Program-made: the position numbers and the translations under genes
The notes under the pieces: generated by a model
Told to the model about the DNA's origin: nothing
Seen by the model: only the letters and a program-made list of their open reading frames with translations
Databases searched by the model: none
From: Thermoproteota archaeon
GTDB lineage: Archaea; Thermoproteota; Nitrososphaeria_A; Caldarchaeales; Calditenuaceae
DNA length: 48,152 nucleotides
Reading direction: 5' to 3'
Assembly (NCBI GenBank): GCA_030550155.1
Contig: JAUQPZ010000008.1
Coordinates: 1 to 48,152, forward strand
In this document: one piece after another, positions 22,567-29,772 of the stretch
Position numbering within the stretch: position 1 is the stretch's first letter
Layout: every line of letters begins with the position of its first letter

Positions 22567-24109
22567 TCCTCTTCACCTTTCCGAGCTGAGCCGGTTCTAG
22601 GTTGAGGACGATTGTTTTGAGGACCATCATCTCCTCTATCGAGTAGCCGATACCTTCGCGCCCTATGCCCGAGTCTTTCACACCCCCGAATGGGAAGTAT
22701 CCCACTCCGTGGCGTGGAAAGTCATTTATCGTTACCGCTCCCACTTGGAGAGTCTTTGCTATCCTCCACATCCTGTAAAAGTCGTTAGTGAAGACGCAGG
22801 AGTCGAGACCATACCTGCTCTTTGAAGCGATGGATAAGGCCTCATTCTCGTCTTTGACCCGCGCTATGGTGACTACAGGTCCGAAAGTCTCCTCCCAAAT
22901 GATTCTTGCGTCGAGCGGAACCATGTCAAGAACCGTGGGTTCGTGGTAGCTGCCCCTATATCTCCCTCCTCTAAGTAACTTGGCTCCTTTCTCGACCGCG
23001 TCGCGCACCAAGGCGTTAACCCTCTCTGCGGCGGCCTTGTTTATAAGTGGGCCCACAGTTACCCCCTCGTTCCTCGGGTCTCCAAACTTGATCTTGTCAA
23101 CTTCCTCGAGCACCTTCGCGACGAATTTGTCGGCCACAGACTCGACTACCAATATCGCGCTCACGGCGTCGCATCTCTGACCCGCGTTCCGGACTGAGCC
23201 CATCACACATCTGTTAGCTGCAAGCTCCAAATCCGCGTCATCTAGCACGATGGCGTATGCTTTTCCGCCAAGCTCTAAGTGAAGCCTCTTGTTAGCCGCA
23301 ATCTTCGCGATCTCTCTACCGACCTCTGTGCTGCCTGTGAAAGATATCAAGCCCACATCTTCGTGGCCTGCTATCGTGGAGCCAATCTTCCCCGGCCCTG
23401 TTACGACGTTGAGAACGCCTGGCGGGACTCCCGCCTCCTCTAAGGCCTTCGCCAACAGGAGTTGGCTTAACGGCGTGTCGCTTGAGGGTTTGACCACCAC
23501 GGTGTTTCCTGAAAGGAGGGCCGGTATAATCTTGGCTGCCGGGATGTAGAGGGGATAGTTGAACGGGCCTATGGCCCCAACGGTTCCAACTGGCTCGCGA
23601 AGAACTATGGCTATCTTCCCCATAGTGTCTGCCGACCAGTCCCCAGGCTTGTATTCACCGCTCACCTTCGATACATCCTCCATCGTCATCCGCATCCTCT
23701 CGACAACAGCCGTAATCTCTCCACGCGCGTCAGAACGAGTCTTACCTGCCTCGAGCATCAAGACATTAACAAAGTCCTCAAGATGCCTCTCAATTATCGA
23801 GGCTGTGTCGTGGAACATCTCGATCCTGTCGATCGCAGCTATCGCCCTAATCTGAGGCCTTGACTCCCTGGCCGCGGCGACTGCTAGCTCAGCATCCCTC
23901 TCATCACCCTTTTGCGCATACGCAAAGACGCTGTCATCGATGGGCGTATCCACTGGGAAAGTCGCACCTTTTAGGCACTCAACCCACCTGCCACCGATAA
24001 ACATTTTAAAGACAGGCAGCCCCTCATCGCTTATACTGTATAGGTCATCGAAGAAGCCGCTCAGCCTAAGAGTAGGCCGCTGAACCTGGCCAATCTCCGC
24101 CGTCGTCAT
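22547..24109 (-). CDS. gapN: Non-phosphorylating glyceraldehyde-3-phosphate dehydrogenase (aldehyde dehydrogenase superfamily)
   Basis: GAPN oxidises glyceraldehyde-3-phosphate straight to 3-phosphoglycerate without making ATP. The 520-residue protein has the aldehyde dehydrogenase fold: GPFNYPLYIPAAKI, ISFTGSTEVGREI, general base Glu in ELGGKAYA, and catalytic Cys in RNAGQRCDA. That NAGQRCDA context and the end PRHGVGYFPFGGVKDSGIG mark the archaeal GAPN subgroup. The open frame reaches 24169, but a TATA box at 24143-24150 puts the transcript start near 24121, so ATG 24109 (MTTAEIGQ) is used. Its end overlaps the convergent NUDIX gene by 20 bases. Confidence 0.9.
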   Translation of the reverse strand: MTTAEIGQVQRPTLRLSGFFDDLYSISDEGLPVFKMFIGGRWVECLKGATFPVDTPIDDSVFAYAQKGDERDAELAVAAARESRPQIRAIAAIDRIEMFHDTASIIERHLEDFVNVLMLEAGKTRSDARGEITAVVERMRMTMEDVSKVSGEYKPGDWSADTMGKIAIVLREPVGTVGAIGPFNYPLYIPAAKIIPALLSGNTVVVKPSSDTPLSQLLLAKALEEAGVPPGVLNVVTGPGKIGSTIAGHEDVGLISFTGSTEVGREIAKIAANKRLHLELGGKAYAIVLDDADLELAANRCVMGSVRNAGQRCDAVSAILVVESVADKFVAKVLEEVDKIKFGDPRNEGVTVGPLINKAAAERVNALVRDAVEKGAKLLRGGRYRGSYHEPTVLDMVPLDARIIWEETFGPVVTIARVKDENEALSIASKSRYGLDSCVFTNDFYRMWRIAKTLQVGAVTINDFPRHGVGYFPFGGVKDSGIGREGIGYSIEEMMVLKTIVLNLEPAQLGKVKRTRPRHR

Positions 24110-24142
24110 CCCCTTTATCGAGTCATGTCTGTTTTGCCCCCA

Positions 24143-24150
24143 TTTATATA
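24143..24150 (-). promoter_or_regulatory. TATA box of gapN
   Basis: The minus strand reads TATATAAA, about 35 bases before ATG 24109. Confidence 0.55.
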
Positions 24151-24226
24151 CCGTTTCATTGAACCTCACATATATGACATGAATGCTCTCTTTTTTAAAT
24201 AACGATGTAATTTAGAATAGGGTGGG

Positions 24227-25291
24227 ATGAAGCCGAGCGAAAATGAGGTTCTGAGAGCCCTGAAGACTGTCAAGGACCCTGAGCTCGGCATGGATATCGT
24301 GAGCATGGGGATGATAAAGGACCTCAGTGTGCGCGATGGGGATGTGTCGTTCACTCTGGAGCTGACGACCCCTGCCTGCCCCTTCAATTCTCAGATAGAG
24401 CAGATGGCGAGGAGCGTGGTGGAGAATGTGCAGGGCGTCAAATCAGTTAAGATGAATGTGACGGCAAGAGTTAGGGAGGGCTGGACGGGTCAGCGGGTTC
24501 CTCTGGAAGTGCCCGGAATCAAGAATGTGGTTGCGGTGGGGAGCGGAAAAGGGGGTGTCGGGAAGACAACCGTTGCCACGAACCTTGCCGTCGCTCTCTG
24601 CGAGGCAGGAGCCTCCGTCGGGATTTTGGACGCTGACATCTATGGCTCGAGCTTGACAAGATTCATTCGTGACCTGAAGTTCGGCGTGCAGGGGGGAAAG
24701 AAGCTTAAGCCCGCCGACGGCCCCTTAGGCCTGAAGATCATGTCGATGGGCCTGATCGTGCCGGATGATACACCTGTTATCTGGCGTGGCCCACTTGTTG
24801 GAGGCGCCGTTAGGCAGATGCTTCTCGAAGTGGAGTGGGGGGCGCTGGACTATCTCGTGGTGGACCTTCCACCTGGAACCGGCGACGCGCCTCTCTCCTT
24901 GGCTCAAACAATCCCGATAACTGGCGCGCTAATAGTTACTACACCACAGCATGCGTCGCTGGACATAGCCATGAAGGCCCTCAGGATGTTCCAGAAACTG
25001 GGAGTAGAGATACTGGGCATAGTGGAGAACATGTCTCATTACGTCTGCCCAGACTGTGGGAGAACCGAGCATATATTTGGGCGCGGAGGAGGGGCAAAGG
25101 TCGCAGAGAGCTTGGGAATTCCTCTACTCGCACAGATACCGCTCCTCCCATCCCTCAGAGAGGGCAGCGACAACGGGACACCCGCACTAGTAGCCGACCC
25201 TGCTTCACCGGCCTCAGAAGCCTTCAGAGCCTTGGCGAGGAGAGTCGCGGCAGCCTTAAGCGTGACAGCTATCAAGAGGGGGGCGAAATAG
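24227..25291 (+). CDS. apbC: Mrp/Nbp35-type Fe-S carrier ATPase with MIP18 domain
   Basis: This 354-residue protein has an N-terminal DUF59/MIP18 domain (residues 1-85, with VKDPELGMDIVSMGMI and TTPACPF) fused to a deviant Walker A P-loop ATPase: AVGSGKGGVGKTTVATNLA near residue 105, then LDADIYGSSLTRF, PPGTGDAPLSL, and the cluster-binding CxxC in YVCPDCGRTEHIFG. The family assembles and delivers iron-sulfur clusters. moaE begins six bases later and is probably in the same operon. Confidence 0.93.
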   Translation: MKPSENEVLRALKTVKDPELGMDIVSMGMIKDLSVRDGDVSFTLELTTPACPFNSQIEQMARSVVENVQGVKSVKMNVTARVREGWTGQRVPLEVPGIKNVVAVGSGKGGVGKTTVATNLAVALCEAGASVGILDADIYGSSLTRFIRDLKFGVQGGKKLKPADGPLGLKIMSMGLIVPDDTPVIWRGPLVGGAVRQMLLEVEWGALDYLVVDLPPGTGDAPLSLAQTIPITGALIVTTPQHASLDIAMKALRMFQKLGVEILGIVENMSHYVCPDCGRTEHIFGRGGGAKVAESLGIPLLAQIPLLPSLREGSDNGTPALVADPASPASEAFRALARRVAAALSVTAIKRGAK

Positions 25292-25296
25292 CTTTC

Positions 25297-25752
25297 TTGG
25301 AAAAGTCGAGACTAAGCCGGCTTCCAAGACCGGGAGTGTATTCGTCGAGCGATCTTAGAATAGAGGAGATCATCCCAGTGCTCCCAGAGATCTATGAGGG
25401 AGGAGAGATTGGAGCCGTAGCACTATACATTGGCGTCACACGCGCCCAGAGCAGAGATGGGAGAGAGGTAGAGATGCTCGAGATAGAGGCTTATGAAGAG
25501 AACGCCAACCTCGAGATAGATAGAATCTGCCGCGAGGTCAAGGAGAAGCACGGAGTGGCATACGTCGGTATATGGCATCTGCAGGGCCGTTTTAAGCCAG
25601 GTGAGCCTCTTGTGCTCGTAGTTGCGGCCGGCGGCCACAGGGAGCAAGTGATAAAGGCTCTGCACGAGGCAATTGAGAGGTACAAGAAAGAGCCCGCGCT
25701 CTTCAAAAAAGAGGTTTACGTAGATGGTATGCACTTGTGGATATCAGAGTAG
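25297..25752 (+). CDS. moaE: Molybdopterin synthase catalytic subunit MoaE
   Basis: MoaE transfers sulfur from thiocarboxylated MoaD to precursor Z in molybdenum cofactor synthesis. The MoaE pattern is clear: GAVALYIGVTRAQSRDGREV, LEIEAYEENANLEIDRI, VGIWHLQGRFKPGEPLVLVV and HREQVIKALHEAIERYKKEP, then LFKKEVYVDG with the active-site lysines. The open frame extends far upstream through the mrp gene in another frame, which is not coding. TTG 25297, after a GAGGGGGG binding site, gives 151 residues, normal for MoaE. A MoaD-like partner lies at 35607-35900. Confidence 0.92.
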   Translation: MEKSRLSRLPRPGVYSSSDLRIEEIIPVLPEIYEGGEIGAVALYIGVTRAQSRDGREVEMLEIEAYEENANLEIDRICREVKEKHGVAYVGIWHLQGRFKPGEPLVLVVAAGGHREQVIKALHEAIERYKKEPALFKKEVYVDGMHLWISE

Positions 25753-25763
25753 GTCGGCAAATA

Positions 25764-25771
25764 CTTATATA
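25764..25771 (+). promoter_or_regulatory. TATA box of the tatA genes
   Basis: CTTATATA at 25764-25771 predicts a start near 25794, just before TTG 25802. Confidence 0.55.
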
Positions 25772-25801
25772 GCCTGAGGGTCAGCTTAGGTTGGATGAGG
25801 C

Positions 25802-26110
25802 TTGACTTGGACAGGGTTTGAATGGCTCATCGTAGTGGCCGTGTTGCTAGTTTTGTTCTTGTGGGGCCCCGAGAGGCTGCCCAAGATAGCGAAGGCCTTC
25901 GGGCAGGCGAAGAAGGAGTTTGAGAAAGCAAGTAAAGAGTCAGGCTCAGGGGAGGGCTCGGTCTCCTCGAAGGAGCCTCAATCCTCTGCCGATGTCTCGT
26001 CGCTCTCGGACGAGAAGTTGCTTGAAATCGCGAAGACGCTTGGAATTCCCACTGAGGGCAAGACCAGGGAGGCCCTGATACAGGAGATTAAAGCCAAATT
26101 GGCTGCATAA
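25802..26110 (+). CDS. tatA: Twin-arginine translocase TatA with a SAP-like C-terminal tail
   Basis: TatA forms the pore of the Tat pathway, which exports folded proteins. The 102-residue protein starts with a short N-terminal membrane helix (FEWLIVVAVLLVLFLWGPERL) and the amphipathic helix PKIAKAFGQAKKEFEKASKE, both standard for TatA. After a Ser/Gly-rich linker comes LSDEKLLEIAKTLGIPTEG and KTREALIQEIKAKLAA (about 68-102), which resembles the small helix-turn-helix SAP or Rho-N-like fold. Such a tail is not part of the core family. Start is TTG 25802 (MTWTGFEW). Confidence 0.88.
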   Translation: MTWTGFEWLIVVAVLLVLFLWGPERLPKIAKAFGQAKKEFEKASKESGSGEGSVSSKEPQSSADVSSLSDEKLLEIAKTLGIPTEGKTREALIQEIKAKLAA

Positions 26111-26112
26111 CC

Positions 26113-26262
26113 ATGTTAACCGTTCTCGAGGCTGCGCTGATAATCATCGTCATATTTGTCCTGATTATATTCTTCAAGCCAGACCTTATTCTTAGGTTCG
26201 CGAAAAGCTTGGGCGAGTTAAGGAGGGAGATGAAGAAAGGAGAAAAAGAGGAACAGTCTTGA
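26113..26262 (+). CDS. Very short TatA-like protein
   Basis: A 49-residue open frame begins with ATG two bases after the tatA stop. It has one hydrophobic helix (LEAALIIIVIFVLIIFF), then KPDLILRFAKSLGELRREMK and a charged end KGEKEEQS. This copies the TatA arrangement of membrane helix, short hinge with Pro, and amphipathic basic helix with AKSLGE. It is probably a second TatA/TatE-type subunit made together with tatA. The length is near the minimum for the family. Confidence 0.72.
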   Translation: MLTVLEAALIIIVIFVLIIFFKPDLILRFAKSLGELRREMKKGEKEEQS

Positions 26263-26275
26263 CTTTAGCGCCCTT

Positions 26276-26740
26276 TCACGAGCTTTTTTCCGCTCCTGCC
26301 TCTCTAGCTATCTCTGCCCAGCTCAGCCCAGCTGCTACTGCCTGAAATGCGAGCGTGATTTGTGCAAGAAGCTGATGCAGGGCGACAAACTCAGGCCTCA
26401 AAACGGTGAATACCACTATTGCCCCCATAGCCACCTGAATCATAACAACCAGCAGAGATAGCTGGGCGAGGGCCTTAACAACTTTGAGCCCGCGTAATGG
26501 CTCAAGACGCCTTGCCCTAATAACAGTCAGCAGAATCGTTAATACGACGAAAACTCCCCATACCCTGTGCAGAAACTCCATCAAGACCGGGAACGAATCG
26601 GGAAACGGGCAGAGAGGCCAGTCAGGACAGGCCATACCCGCCCCGATCGCCGAGACGTAACTGCCGATGACATTCATGATTACTATGGCCGTAGATGCGA
26701 GAATCGTTGACTGGAAGAATGCGCTTATCTTCTCCATCAA
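26276..26740 (-). CDS. ctaA: Half-size heme A synthase, CtaA/COX15 family
   Basis: The 154-residue membrane protein has four helices and the loop GMACPDWPLCPFP near residue 35, the cysteine-pair motif of heme A synthases. Heme-ligand type histidines appear in FLHRVWGVF and ALHQLLAQ. Bacterial CtaA has eight helices in two repeats; archaeal forms such as that of Aeropyrum are half-size, as here. It would oxidise heme O to heme A for terminal oxidases. It lies between tatA and tatC and is convergent with tatA. Start is ATG 26740 or 26737. Confidence 0.85.
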   Translation of the reverse strand: MMEKISAFFQSTILASTAIVIMNVIGSYVSAIGAGMACPDWPLCPFPDSFPVLMEFLHRVWGVFVVLTILLTVIRARRLEPLRGLKVVKALAQLSLLVVMIQVAMGAIVVFTVLRPEFVALHQLLAQITLAFQAVAAGLSWAEIAREAGAEKSS

Positions 26741-26761
26741 TCTCGGAGTTTTCTGCGTCTA

Positions 26762-26769
26762 ATTTATAT
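26762..26769. promoter_or_regulatory. TATA element between ctaA and tatC
   Basis: ATTTATAT is about 25-29 bases ahead of the ctaA start on the minus strand. It may also serve tatC, whose ATG 26819 has a GGAGG binding site. Confidence 0.5.
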
Positions 26770-26818
26770 CCATCGTGACGAAGCATCAACATGGTTGGGC
26801 GAACTGGGGAGGTAGGGG

Positions 26819-27718
26819 ATGGGGCGTAGAAAGGTGCGGAAGAATCCGAACGAGATGACCTTCATAGAGCATATCCTGGAGCTTAGGGATAGGTTAAAAG
26901 TTATAGTGATTAGCTATTTCGTGGCTCTCTTCTTCTGGCTAGCCTTCCCCTCAAACATCTCAATCTCCAGCATAAGCACGATCTTTACCGGAGAATACAC
27001 GCCCGTAATCAGCGTGGTGCTGGAGCACGCTGTCTCGCTGGCCGGCGGTATATTCAGTATAATTCCGGGCAGGCTGGTATCTCCGCTTGAGATATACTTC
27101 ATAGCCGCGGCTCTTGTCGCTTTTATCACGATTATCCCTGTGATTGGGTATGAAATCTATGCGTATGTCAACCCCGCACTTTATCCTCATGAAAAGGGCC
27201 TCGTCTGGCCTTTCCTCACAGCCTTTATCGTGCTCTTCGCAGTTGGCGCCCTGTTTAGCTACCTCATAGTTGTGCCGCTTATCATAAGGTTTATGGCGAT
27301 TTTCGCCGACATAATTGGTATACCTCCACACTTGAGGCTGATAGAGGCTGGAGACTACTACATGTTTGTCTTCTCGACTGTAGGCTCAATGGGGCTTCTC
27401 TTCACATTCCCCGTAATCTTCGTCTTACTGGTCAGGCTGGGCATTCTGAGCTCCAACATACTCTCAAGGAACAGAATCTACTTCTACGGAATCCTCTACA
27501 TAGTAATAGCGTTCATAACTCCCGACGGCTGGCTCGTGGGGAACACAGTCCTATTCCTTCCCCTCGTGTTAATGATGGAGGTCTCTCTCCGAATATCGAG
27601 GAGGATTGAGAGGAGGAGAGAGGCCGGCGTATACTCTGCCGCCAGATGTAAGTTCTGTGGAGCGGTCATGCAGGAGGGAGCAATATTCTGCGGGTTATGC
27701 GGTAAGAGCCAGGAGTAA
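26819..27718 (+). CDS. tatC: Twin-arginine translocase TatC with C-terminal zinc ribbon
   Basis: TatC is the receptor for twin-arginine signal peptides. The 299-residue protein has six membrane helices and the N-terminal signature MTFIEHILELRDRLKVIVIS. Family residues continue with ALYPHEKGLVWPF and FTFPVIFVLLVRLGI. The extra C-terminal part, residues about 277-297, is CKFCGAVMQEGAIFCGLCG: two CxxC pairs forming a zinc ribbon on the cytoplasmic side. TatC normally ends soon after helix six, so the ribbon is an accessory domain. GGAGG precedes ATG 26819. Confidence 0.92.
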   Translation: MGRRKVRKNPNEMTFIEHILELRDRLKVIVISYFVALFFWLAFPSNISISSISTIFTGEYTPVISVVLEHAVSLAGGIFSIIPGRLVSPLEIYFIAAALVAFITIIPVIGYEIYAYVNPALYPHEKGLVWPFLTAFIVLFAVGALFSYLIVVPLIIRFMAIFADIIGIPPHLRLIEAGDYYMFVFSTVGSMGLLFTFPVIFVLLVRLGILSSNILSRNRIYFYGILYIVIAFITPDGWLVGNTVLFLPLVLMMEVSLRISRRIERRREAGVYSAARCKFCGAVMQEGAIFCGLCGKSQE

Positions 27719-27731
27719 CAGTGGAGTAATG

Positions 27732-28031
27732 TCATGACGTCAGGCCCTTTAGTGTCCCGGAGATCTTCACAATGTCCAGCCTCGCCTTCTTCCCTCCGAG
27801 TTGACGGACCATAGCCGTTGAGAGGAGTACCACGGGGAGAGACCTCAACCCACACCTTAAAATGTATTCACCGCCCTGCAGCCGAGTCCTCTTTACAGAG
27901 ATATCTGACTCAGCGAGCGAGAGCAGGCCACCCAGCCCCAAAAGCTCGTCAACAATGGTCCTCTTTAACTCTGCTGGTGTAACATCGACCTCCCTCGGAT
28001 AAACCCTAATTAGGAGATACCTCTTCCTCAC
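27732..28031 (-). CDS. rnp2: RNase P protein component 2 (Pop5)
   Basis: Pop5 pairs with Rpp30 to activate the RNase P RNA that cuts tRNA 5' leaders. The product shows VRKRYLLIRVYP at the N-terminus, LKRTIVDELLGLGG, and EYILRCGLRSLPVVLLSTAM, the family core. GTG 28031 gives 99 residues and a canonical Pop5 beginning. The frame is open to 28052, which would overlap the rnp3 end more. It lies at the end of a minus-strand operon with rnp3 and the COG1325 gene. Confidence 0.88.
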   Translation of the reverse strand: MRKRYLLIRVYPREVDVTPAELKRTIVDELLGLGGLLSLAESDISVKRTRLQGGEYILRCGLRSLPVVLLSTAMVRQLGGKKARLDIVKISGTLKGLTS

Positions 28032-28707
28032 CCTCGACAAGTCTCCAAACACCCTCCGGGCTTATGCGCCCCTCAAGCCTGCCGCGATTCTCCACGAGAA
28101 TCTTGGCGGGAGTAGTCGAGACTGTGTTGAGTGCGAAGTCTGGCCCGGCTCCAAGGCACCAAGGAATCGATGCGAGTTGACGCGGCGACCTCAACGAAAA
28201 CTCGTCCTGTGCTCCCGAGGAGACTATGAGTTTAAGGCGACTCCTGTATGCTGTCCTGACAACACGCATAGAGTTTCTCACAGACTCAAAACCTTGGACA
28301 GCGATGTTCGAGAAGACAACCTCGAAAGAGTTGACGGCAACCTGGACCACGTGTCTATCGAGATAAACAGCGTCGATATGGTTCGCAACAACGGTGTCAA
28401 CCCTCATATCGCGGGCCGCAGCCATAAAAACATCCCTGATGTTTGTTACGACAGAGACAAGGTCACATTTCCAGCGAACATTCCTTAGCAAATTATACAG
28501 CTCACCCTTCGAACTGGGGTGTAGGGTGACTCTGCGGAATATCTCTAGGCCGTAGCTCGAGGTCAGCCGCTTAGCCTCGCTCCAAAACTTATCGTCAACC
28601 TCGACAGCCACAGCCCAGAATCCAAGCTCGCAGCAGGACTTGAGCATCCGCTCTAGAGAGGATGTGTCCGGCGGCCTCAGCCAGGAATCTACAAACCTTC
28701 GGGGCAT
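28006..28707 (-). CDS. rnp3: RNase P protein component 3 (Rpp30)
   Basis: Rpp30 is a TIM-barrel-like protein subunit of archaeal RNase P. Visible marks are RFVDSWLRPPDT at the start, LGFWAVAVEVDD, CDLVSVVTNIRDVFMAAARD, and near the end KLIVSSGAQDEFSLRSPRQL and DFALNTVSTTPAKILVEN. ATG 28707 gives 233 residues; an earlier in-frame ATG at 28734 overlaps the upstream gene. The 3' end overlaps rnp2, so the two subunits are translationally linked, as expected for partners. Confidence 0.87.
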   Translation of the reverse strand: MPRRFVDSWLRPPDTSSLERMLKSCCELGFWAVAVEVDDKFWSEAKRLTSSYGLEIFRRVTLHPSSKGELYNLLRNVRWKCDLVSVVTNIRDVFMAAARDMRVDTVVANHIDAVYLDRHVVQVAVNSFEVVFSNIAVQGFESVRNSMRVVRTAYRSRLKLIVSSGAQDEFSLRSPRQLASIPWCLGAGPDFALNTVSTTPAKILVENRGRLEGRISPEGVWRLVEGEEEVSPN

Positions 28708-28730
28708 TGGGGAACCGCCTCTATGCCTCA

Positions 28731-29096
28731 TCACTTCCTGGAGGTTATCTCCAGCTTGATTGAGTCTACCTCCGAGGGCTGGATTATCCCAAGGTATGCC
28801 AGCTGCTTGTCAAGCCTGAGATGAATCCTCTCCACCGCCCCACTCCTCTCAATCCTCTCCGAGAGATACTCTTGAGGGAGCTTCGAGAGGATGCGTTGAG
28901 CCGTCTCTTCAGCAAGCTCTTCAGGAACCTCCACCTCAAGGACTGTCAGTGGCTCTCCGAAAATCCCCGACAACCTGTGGGCCGTGAATGTCATTTCACG
29001 CTCTATGGACAGGATGTTGAGTATCGCCTGCCTCACTTTGGCCTCAGACTCGGTGGGGCCGCAGATTGCCCTAGCCCTTATGCTTAAACTTCCCAT
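28731..29096 (-). CDS. COG1325 RNA-binding protein (predicted exosome-associated)
   Basis: The 121-residue protein matches the archaeal COG1325 family, found next to RNase P and exosome genes. It begins SLSIRARAICGPTESEAKVR and continues GEPLTVLEVEVPEELAEET and IHLRLDKQLAYLGI. The function is not established; an RNA-binding role in processing or decay is inferred from gene context across archaea. ATG 29096 is chosen because the TATA box at 29123-29130 predicts a start near 29100; ATG 29108 lies upstream of that. Confidence 0.78.
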   Translation of the reverse strand: MGSLSIRARAICGPTESEAKVRQAILNILSIEREMTFTAHRLSGIFGEPLTVLEVEVPEELAEETAQRILSKLPQEYLSERIERSGAVERIHLRLDKQLAYLGIIQPSEVDSIKLEITSRK

Positions 29097-29122
29097 CCGA
29101 CCATGCACTGTGGCTGAGCAGC

Positions 29123-29130
29123 CTATATAC
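29123..29130 (-). promoter_or_regulatory. TATA box of the COG1325-rnp3-rnp2 operon
   Basis: The minus strand reads GTATATAG. It overlaps the stop of carS, so the RNase P genes have a promoter separate from carS. Confidence 0.5.
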
Positions 29131-29654
29131 TAATACCATTTATCCTTTAAGCCTGCCAGATATGCTAAGGCATTTGTTGACACGTGAAGAATCGCTGTGA
29201 CCAGTAGGATGAGTGTGAGTGTCGAGCTGTCTAGCCAGCTGGGCGGTCCATACGGCAATGAGGCCAGTAAAAGGGCTGCGGCCATGAAGCCGAGTTGGTC
29301 TAGAACTGGGGCTGGCCTCCCCCTCTCAAGTCCTATTCTCCTCTTTAAGAACGACCCCAGTAAGTCCCCGACCATCGCGCCTACAGGCAGTAACGTATAC
29401 TCGGGAGGCCCACGGTAGAGCCAGGGGATGGATATCTGTATAGCAATCGCAGTTAGGAGCCCCGTAGCGAGCCCTGAGACGAGACCCTCAAGTGTCTTTC
29501 CATCTCCGAGAAGCCTTCTGCCGTCGCGGAGTGTTTTTCCCCGATCGATTGGATGACCGCTACCGATAAGTCGGAGAATTACAACTGGGGCTCCGTTAGC
29601 CACATAGGCGGGGAGGACATAGACTATTGCGGTCAGGATATCCTGCATCCTCAT
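29130..29654 (-). CDS. carS: CDP-archaeol synthase
   Basis: CarS links CTP to digeranylgeranylglyceryl phosphate in archaeal ether-lipid synthesis. The 174-residue membrane protein has four or five helices and the family signature PAYVANGAPVV, then HPIDRGKTLRDGRRLLGDGK and TLEGL, GDLLGSFLKRRIGLERGRPA and PVLDQLGF. These aspartates and glycines resemble the CDP-alcohol synthase active site. Start is ATG 29654 or the second ATG 29648. It is the strongest single marker of archaeal origin in the lipid pathway here. Confidence 0.93.
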   Translation of the reverse strand: MRMQDILTAIVYVLPAYVANGAPVVILRLIGSGHPIDRGKTLRDGRRLLGDGKTLEGLVSGLATGLLTAIAIQISIPWLYRGPPEYTLLPVGAMVGDLLGSFLKRRIGLERGRPAPVLDQLGFMAAALLLASLPYGPPSWLDSSTLTLILLVTAILHVSTNALAYLAGLKDKWY

Positions 29655-29740
29655 CCAGGGGCCGCGACCCAGTCTTTAACGGTTTACATTGCGTAAGCTA
29701 CTTGAGGGGGTGGCCACTCCTTCTTGCCTCCCAGCAAAAC

Positions 29741-29747
29741 TATAATA
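29741..29747 (+). promoter_or_regulatory. TATA box of glpK
   Basis: TATAATA at 29741-29747 lies about 29 bases before TTG 29773, so the transcript would be leaderless. Confidence 0.55.
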
Positions 29748-29772
29748 GAGTTGCTTTGACTAGGCTTTTGAT

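Noticed and set aside
24835-25296. Long N-terminal extension of moaE through the mrp gene
   Set aside because: This part runs in another frame of the ATPase gene and has no MoaE similarity. MoaE begins at TTG 25297.
26791-26829. Short ORF ahead of tatC as a leader peptide
   Set aside because: Twelve codons only, overlapping the tatC start; the in-frame TAG and the GGAGG site suggest it is chance.
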